DNA of 60,000 nt from Liolophura sinensis (taxonomy: Eukaryota > Mollusca > Polyplacophora > Chitonida > Chitonidae). Positions 49,901 to 58,900 of this stretch are shown here, piece by piece (position 1 is the stretch's first letter; each line of letters opens with the position of its first letter). A model generated the notes under the pieces. It did not search any database and had not been told where the DNA came from. It saw only the letters and a list, made by a program, of their open reading frames with translations. Location of the stretch: assembly GCF_032854445.1 (NCBI RefSeq), contig NC_088307.1, positions 18,540,001 through 18,600,000 on the forward strand. Direction: 5' to 3'. Position numbers and translations under genes: made by a program.

Positions 49901-52900
49901 CTTTACTTTCAACGGGAATCCGAGAATCTTGTCCCAGTTTGCTCAAAAGTGTATGTAGCAGTTATGTGCGTTTTTTAGCTTTAGTCTGGACTAAAGTGCC
50001 ATTAGTTTTTGTTGTAGGCTGAGACTGGTGTTAAGATTTAAACCTGACGTAACTCGTAATACACTTTTGAACCAACGGCCCTTGATTCTTGTGATCCCCC
50101 GTAAAGGAATCCAGGTAGTTTTACATGCAAATATCCACAAATGTAATTTTCAGTAGAATTGTACATCGTTTCACTTCAGTATGTTATGAACATGAAATCC
50201 CTAAAACCTGTTTATTTTTGTATGCATTTGAACTGTTAGTGAGAGTACATGTACCTGCTTTGTAATATGTACTTGTCACTGGGAGTATCTGTTGTGGTAT
50301 GTACTTGTCACTGGAACTTTATATACTTGTGATATGTACTTGTCACTGGGACTATATATACTTGTGGTATGTACTTGTCACTGGGAGTATCTGTTGTTAT
50401 ATGTACTTGTCACTGGGACTATATATGCTTTGTGGTATGTACTTGTCACCGGGAATACCTGCTTTGTAGTATGTACTTATTGCTGGGAGTATTTGCTTTG
50501 TGGTATGTTCTTGTCACTGGAAGTCTCTGCTTTGTGGTACATACTTGTCTCTGGGAGTATTTGCTTTGTGGTATGTTCTTGTCACTGGGAGTATCTGCTG
50601 TGTGGTACATACTTGTCTCTGGGAGTATTTACTTTGTGGTATGTTCTTGTCACTGGGAGTATCTGCTTTGTGGTACATACTTGTCACTGGAAGTATCTGT
50701 TTTGTGGTATGTACTTTTCACTGGGATTATCTGCTTTGTGGCACGTACTTGTCACTGGGAGTATCTGCTTTGTGGTACGTACTTGTCACTGGGAATATCT
50801 GCTTTGTGGTGCGAACTTGTCACTGGGAGTATCTGCTTTGTGGCACGTTCTTGTCACTGGGATTATCTGTTTTGTGGTACATACTTATCACTGGGAGTGT
50901 CTACTTTGTGGTATGTACTTGTCACTGGCTGTGTCTACTTTCCGGTACATTCTTTTCACTGGGAGTATCTGCTTTGTGATATGTACTAGTCTCTGGGAGT
51001 ACCTGCTTTGTAGTAGGGACTTGTCATTGGGAGTATCTGTTTTGTGGTACTTACTTGTCACTGGGAGTATTTGCTTTGTGGTATGTACTTGTCAGTGGGA
51101 GTATCTGCTTTATGGTACGTTCTTGTCACTGGGAATATCTGCATTGTGGTAAGTTCTTGTCACTGAGAGTACCTGCTTTATGGTATGTACTTGTCACTGG
51201 GAGTTACTGCTTTGTGGTATGTGCTTGTCACTGGAAGTATCTGCTTTGTGGTATGTACCTGTCACCGGGGGTATCTGCTTTGTGGTATGTACTTGTCACT
51301 GTTTTGTAGTACGTAATTGTCACTGGAATATATGCTTTGTGGTATGTACTTGTCACTGGCTGTGTCTACTTTCCGGTACATTCTTTTCACTTGGAGTATC
51401 TGCTTTGTGATATGTACTAGTCTCTGGGAGTACCTGCTCTGTAGTAGGGACTTGTCATTGGGAGTATCTGTTTTGTGGTACTTACTTGTCACTGGGAGTA
51501 TTCGCTTTGTGGTATGTACTTGTCAGTGGGAGTATCTGCTTTATGGTACGTTCTTGTCACTGGGAATATCTGCATTGTGGTAAGTTCTTGTCACTGAGAG
51601 TACCTGCTTTGTGGTATGTACTTGTCACTGGGAGTTACTGCTTTGTGGTATGTGCTTGTCACTGGAAGTATCTGCTTTGTGGTATGTACCTGTCACCTGG
51701 GGTATCTGCTTGATGGTATGTACTTGTCACTGTTTTGTGGTACTTACTTGTCACTGGGAGTATTTGCTTTGTGGTACTTACTTGTCAGTGGGAGTATCTG
51801 CTTTGTGGTACGTTCTTGTCACTGGGAGTATCTGCATTGTGGTAAGTTCTTGTCACTGGGAGTATGTGCTTTGTGGTATGTACTTGTCACTGGGAGTAAC
51901 TGCTTTGTGGTATGTGCTTGTCACTGTGGGTATCTACTTTATGGTATGTACTTAGCGCTGGGAGTACCTGCTTTGTAGTAGGTACTTGTCATTGAGAGTA
52001 TCTGTTTTGTGGTACATACTTGTCTCTGAAGTATTTGCTTTGTGGTATGTACTTGTCACTGGGAGTATCTGCTTTGTGGTATACTTTTGTCACTAGGAGT
52101 GTCTGCTTTGTGGTATGTACTTGTCACTGGGAGTATTTGCTTTGTGGTATGTACTTGACACTGGGAGCATCTGCTTTGTGGTATGTTGTTGTCATTGGGA
52201 GTATCTGCTTGGTGGTATGTACTTGTCACTGTTTTGTGGTACGTAATTGTCACTGGAATATATGCTTTGTGGTATGTACTTGTCAGTGGGAGTATCTGCT
52301 TTGTGGTATGTTCTTGTCACTGGGAGTATCTGCATTGTGGTAAGTTCTTGTCACTGGGAGTACGTGCTTTGTGGTATGTACTTGTCAGTGGGAGTATCTG
52401 CTTTGTGGTATGTTCTTGTCACTGGGAGTATGTGCTTTGTGGTATGTACTTGTCACTGGGAGTAACTGCTTTGTGGTATGTGCTTGTCACTGTGGGTATC
52501 TACTTTATGGTATGTACTTGGCGCTGGGAGTACCTGCTTTGTAGTAGGTACTTGTCATTGAGAGTATCTGTTTTGTGGTACATACTTGCCTCTGAAGTAT
52601 TTGCTTTGTGATATGTACTTGTCACTGGGAGTATCTGCTTTGTGGTATACTTTTGTCACTAGGAGTGTCTGCTTTGTGGTATGTACTTGTCACTGGGAGT
52701 ATTTGCTTTGTGGTATGTACTTGACACTGGGAGCATCTGCTTTGTGGTATGTTGTTGTCATTGGGAGTATCTGCTTGGTGGTATGTACTTGTCACTGTTT
52801 TGTGGTACGTAATTGTCACTGGAATATATGCTTTGTGGTATGTACTTGTCAGTGGGAGTATCTGCTTTGTGGTATGTTCTTGTCACTGGGAGTATCTGCA

Positions 52901-55900
52901 TTGTGGTAAGTTCTTGTCACTGGGAGTACGTGCTTTGTGGTATGTACTTGTCAGTGGGAGTATCTGCTTTGTGGTATGTTCTTGTCACTGGGAGTATGTG
53001 CTTTGTGGTATGTACTTGTCACTGGGAGTAACTGCTTTGTGGTATGTGCTTGTCACTGTGGGTATCTACTTTATGGTATGTACTTGGCGCTGGGAGTACC
53101 TGCTTTGTAGTAGGTACTTGTCATTGAGAGTATCTGTTTTGTGGTACATACTTGCCTCTGAAGTATTTGCTTTGTGATATGTACTTGTCACTGGGAGTAT
53201 CTGCTTTGTGGTATACTTTTGTCACTAGGAGTGTCTGCTTTGTGGTATGTACTTGTCACTGGGAGTATTTGCTTTGTGGTATGTACTTGTCACTGGGAGC
53301 ATCTGCTTTGTGGTATGTTGTTGTCATTGGGAGTATATGCTTTGTGGTATGTTTCTTGTCTTGTCACTGTTAGTATCTGCTTTGTGGTTTATACATAAAA
53401 TATAAACCAAGAAAACAAAAACAAAAGCCTGCCCAGATTTCCATTAAATATGAAAGACAGCTGAAAATTTTTTAAAAACCCTGAAAAATTTAAGAGCTGG
53501 ATAGAGTACATAGCACTTGTACCAAATTACAGTCAAGTAACATTCTGTTAAGATAGTTGTGTGAATTAGACATTTCTTAGGCATTTGGTTTTCATGTTTT
53601 CTACACATGGGTTTTTTTGGGGCGGGGGGGGGGGGGGGCTTCTCTTGCATTCATTTCTCAGCGTCCCCTGACTTATTGATAATATCACAACCTGAGAAAA
53701 GGAAAGTTTCAACTGATGTTGACTCTCCAAAAAAGGTTGAATTACCATGTTATTGGGACCATGTATCTTTTCTTCTGTAATCTGTCATGCAGTCTTTGAA
53801 CTGTCTCTCTTTCTCTCCCGACAGGACCTGGACATATGTCGAGAAGGAGATAGAGCGTATCCCCACCCAGATCCCTGTGTTAGTGTTAGCAAACCACCGT
53901 GATATGGGCCACCACAGGACCGTGGCTGAGGACACAGCCAGGTACTTTCTGGACGGCTTGGACAGGTCAGTGTAACAGAGCTTACAGAGTTGTTACAATG
54001 TTCACCTCACACAGTCACCACAGTGTGTACTTTGGCTGTGATCTCTTGAAAGTGTATTTAATGTGATTTTTAAAAATAAAATAATCAGTTTGGATTAGAA
54101 AGGATAGGTTTCAAAAATTTTTAAGAAACCACAACCACAATGGCAAAAGCAACATAATGTTATTTAATAATTAGAACATTGTTCATTTGAGCGTAATTTC
54201 CGTTGGATATAACACACAAGAGTATGAAAAGTCTGTTTTTTTCTTATTACATCTAGGAGAAGTTTTGAACTTTGAACTTGTGTATTTCATGTGAATAAAA
54301 TTCATGTTGAAGATTATTTAACATTCGCCCAATGTTTTCTGAACAGGTATAATGCTCTGAAAACATATGTACACCTATGCGTCTTGTAGGCAAGATGATC
54401 TACAATGTCTTATACAGCAACATTGCATTACATCAAGATAATTTACATGTACATATCTCACTGGCATACATTGTTCTTTTCCGCCTGACTTTGCTTGGTT
54501 CTCTCCCACCATAATATGAGCGAAATATTTTTGAGAACTGCATAAAACACCAATCAAATAAATGAACAAATTTATCGTTCTTGTTTATCTCACCAGACCA
54601 CCTGATGCTGGGCAGATAAGATATGCAGAAGCTTCTATGAGGAATGGATTTGGATTAAAATATCTCCACAAGTTTTTCAATCTGCCTTTTTTGCAACTTC
54701 AGGTTTGTTCTGTTTTGTTAGTAAGGTATTTTGTAGGTCACTGTAGGTCAAATTCTTTCATCTCAGCAAACATGTCCATCTTTTGTAAAGTAAATGTTAT
54801 TTAGGTCCTGTCCCATATTTCATAAGGATAACTTTATTATCTGTTAGTCAAATGTCCATCATATGCAGTCACAGTCTTGGCTTCGGGATCACAAAGCGAT
54901 CTCAGACTTAAGTTCTGTCCAATGTTTCATAAGGATAACTTTATTATCTCAGTCAGTCAAATGTCCATCATATGCAGTCACAGTCTTGGCTTCGGGATCA
55001 CAAAGCGATCTCAGACTTAAGTTCAGTCCAATATTTCATAAGGATAACTTTATTATCTCAGTCAGTCAAATGTCCATCATATGCAGTCACAGTCTTGGCT
55101 TCGGGATCACAAAGCGATCTCAGACTTAAGTTCTGTCCAATGTTTCATAAGGATAACTTTATTATCTCAGTCAGTCAAATGTCCATCATATGCAGTCACA
55201 GTCTTGGCTTCAGGATCACAAAGCAATCTCAGACTTAAGTCCTGTCCAGTATTTCATAAGGATAACTTTATTATCTCAGTCAGTCAAATGTCCATCATAT
55301 GCAGTCACAGTCTTGGCTTCGGGATCACAAAGCGATCTCAGACTTAAGTTCTGTCCAATGTTTCATAAGGATAACTTTATTATCTCAGTCAGTCAAATGT
55401 CCATCATATGCAGTCACAGTCTTGGCTTCAGGATCGCAAAGCAATCTCAGACTTAAGTTCTGTCCAATGTTTCATAAGGATAACTTTATTATCTCAGTCA
55501 GTCAAATGTCCATCATATGCAGTCACAATCTTGGCTTCGGGATCGCAAAGCAGTCTCAGACTTAAGTTCTGTCCAATGTTTCATAAGGATAACTTTATTA
55601 TCTCAGTCAGTCAAATGTCCATCATATGCAGTCACAGTCTTGGCTTCAGGATCGCAAAGCAATCTCAGACTTAAGTTCTGTCCAATGTTTCATAAGGATA
55701 ACTTTATTATCTCAGTCAGTCAAATGTCCATCATATGCAGTCACAGTCTTGGCTTCGGGATCGCAAAGCAATCTCAGACTTAAGTCCTGTCCAATATTTC
55801 ATAAGGATAACTTTATTATCTCAGTCAGTCAAATGTCCATCATATGCACTCACACTCTTGGCTTCAGGATCGCAAAGCAATCTCAGACTTAAGTCCTGTC

Positions 55901-58900
55901 CAATATTTCATAAGGATAACTTTATTATCTCAGTCAGTCAAATGTCCATCATATGCAGTCACAGTCTTGGCTTCAGGATCACAAAGCGATCTCAGACTTA
56001 AAGTCAAAGTTTTAATCATTACTTTTGGTATGTTCATTTCCATTGTTTCAGCTGAAGTTGGTTGTACATAAACTGATCCAAAATTTACGTTGTCAGGCAA
56101 TATTTTGACATTGTAACATGAGAAATAACAGCTTTAATGGAATTTGAAATTTTGAGTCAAGTCTAAGATTGCATCATTATTTGTGGGTCAAGTGTTTGCG
56201 GAAAACTTATGTAAACAGCCTTTGTGTGACTAGATCGCTAGACAAATTTGTTGCTGTCATGTACATCTGTGTGCTGAATTCGCGACCATCTTAAGGTGAA
56301 CTGTTGCTTTGATTGATCAGAATAAACATTGGGATAAGACTGCATTATAGACTTCTGCTAACTGATATTGATAAACTTTATACACTATAGAATAACTTGT
56401 TGAAGTTGATATGGTTTGTTTCCCAGTGGTTTTGTAATCTGATGCCGATATAGCAGAATTGTTACATCATATGAAACCTGGCATGAAGGTACTTGTTCTG
56501 TACAAGGTTATATAGAACTGTTGCAGGAAATTGTACTTTATTTTGTCAGTGAAAATTCTTGAGGCATTGTGTAATGAAAGAAGAACATTATTGGACAAAG
56601 CTGAAGGAGTTAACGTTTCCCTTTGAGTTCAGAAAGCTTTATGAAGGAGAGTACTTTTTCTGTTTTACACACTTTTCTTTTCTGTTTTCCAGAGGGAAAC
56701 CTTATTGGGTTTCACACACTTTTCTTTTCTGTTTTCCAGAGGGAAACCTTATTGGGTCAGCTAGAAGTGAATTCTCAGGATTTAGAGTCAACTCTAGAGG
56801 AGCTGGATATTCATGAAGAATCAGAGGAGCAAAATTATGACATGTAAGTCAGTGATCTAGACTTGAGGCTGTTGGGCAGCAAATATTATGGACAGGTGTC
56901 ACATACAGATGCTAGTGTGTATCTTCTCAGTGCAGACTTATCCAGTTTCAGGCTGTAGCTGCCTGTTTTAGCATTTATCATAACTAGAAATCTGTGATCC
57001 GGCATGAGCTGTTTACTTGAATTTGTTTGTTTTCCAAAGTTGTATAACTTCTTTTGTGCTTGGTAGATGTTTTTAGTCGACGATTTTTGCGTGATTTTTG
57101 TGTGATGTGTTTTGTGTGCAAATCATTTCTAGTTGTATACACGTACTATTCTGACTTTTAGATTTATTGATAACCTATGCAACAAACGACGCCAGCAACA
57201 AGAAAAACTTTCATCCTCACAACCAGCCAATGGGGATGCTCCAACCGAAGCATCAACCAATCAGGAAGCCCAGCAAAATGGCCCTAGCAACCCACCCCCA
57301 GGTAAAGGTATTATATGTAGTAATATATTTTTCTGTTCTTTATTGGGGGGGGGGAGGAGTGATGAGACTAAGGTTGATAGGTAACAAAGTGACTGACAGA
57401 ATGATAATTTGGTTACTGTCAATTAAGTAACCTAGTGTATCATGCGACCTGTCAGAAATGTTAGGCAACTATTTTTGATCACATTTTAGTGTAACATCTA
57501 AATGAAGTTGAAGAAAATTGAGGAGCCAAATGTTTGTGAAGTTGAAAAGTTCCTGATGTAAAGAGGTGTCTCTGGAACACAGTGAGACAGGTGATTGGTA
57601 AATTATTGTCAACAAAGATTGCTTAATTGAAATACCAATCACATGAGTAAGTAAATAGTTGAACTTGGTACTCCTTTGTATATATATATTCTTGTTGTTG
57701 CATTGTTTTCAGTACCTTCATCTTTACCAGCCTCCACCAGTGCAACCTCCAGCCTCTCAACCAGCACCCCGGTCTCAGCCAGTCAGAGCCCAGCTCTGTC
57801 ACCTCAGTCACCAGTGCCCCCCACCAGCACCCCAACCCCACAGGAGGAGAAGAAGGGATTCTTCTCCCGCTTGTTTGCCAGCAAAGACAAGAGCACTCCA
57901 CAAAAGAGTCCATCAACAGGTATTAAATGCTTCATTGTTGACATGGTTAAAAGGCTAACCAACAAGGCAAGAAAAACAGTTACACATTTGTGATCAGAGA
58001 CTGTGACACCTGCAGTGGAACAACATTGGCATTCACCCCTAAATCTGTTTGCCACAGCTGAAAAGACTTTGTCATCTTCAGGAACACTACTGGAGACTGT
58101 ATCTAAACATAATTTGGCTGATTGTGAAAACTTTTTGGATGGAATTTTGAATTGGATTTGCACATAAATAGTTGAATGGTAAGGTGGGCCTGATAGAGCA
58201 TATTTGTGCTATGGGCTTTGGTGCTGTCTCGGGTAAATGGGGTACAAATGAGAGACTCGCAGACAGCTATTCAAATGGGTCCAAATAGCTGCAGTGCTTG
58301 TGTACTACAAAGGTGTTTTACATGTGCACATATATTGACATTTGGGACAAAGTAAAGGAAAAAAACAAAATTGAAAACTTTGAACTGCTTTGTTACAGGC
58401 AGGAGAGAGTTTTATGAGTTCCCCATACTGTCTTTATGTTCTGCCATGCACAAAATTTTTGTAAAATATATTGAATTTATGTGGTATGTTTTTTATGAAA
58501 AAAGAAGGGTTCGACATCAGTGCTCCACAATGCATTGAACACAAACATATGAATGAATTTAGTTCAGTTCCTGTTGCTTTGCAAAATTCAAGGTATTTCA
58601 GATACAGTGTTTAGTGGAGTATCTTGTGACTATATGTACATTATATCTCATTTTCCTGTGCATTATTAGAGTGATGAATGAGCATGTAGATGTATTTGTC
58701 CTATTGGGTAGCTCTTAAATACATTCTGCTTGAAATTCTTAGGTTTTTGTCTTCATCTTCACTTTGAAGCAAACTACACTGTAGCCACTTTATCAAATCA
58801 TGCAGTATCTTGAGCAGTGACAGCACGGTTACATTTGATGATGGTACTGAATGTTTTCTGTCTGCTACATTTAGAAAATGTGGTTACAAGCCCTGGAACA

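Noticed and set aside
50292-51152. 286-codon open frame (and overlapping 206- and 159-codon frames)
   Set aside because: Lies wholly within the 34-bp array of RABL6 intron 4. The peptide is a 34-residue periodic artefact of a stop-free unit, all three frames are open, and there is no domain or start context.
50240-53392. CRISPR-like direct repeats
   Set aside because: Repeats are contiguous without unique spacers, and the genome is an animal with spliced genes.
54863-56071. Ladder of 88-codon ORFs every 109 bp
   Set aside because: Same peptide repeated by the 109-bp array in an intron; no independent coding evidence.
57804-58163. 119-codon minus-strand ORF
   Set aside because: Antisense shadow of RABL6 exon 9 and its intron.
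58058-58167. Phase-compatible alternative last exon of RABL6 (acceptor GCCACAG, 36 codons then TAA)
   Set aside because: No polyadenylation signal close by, no similarity to RABL6, and the normal exon 10 has strong family support. RNA data would decide.
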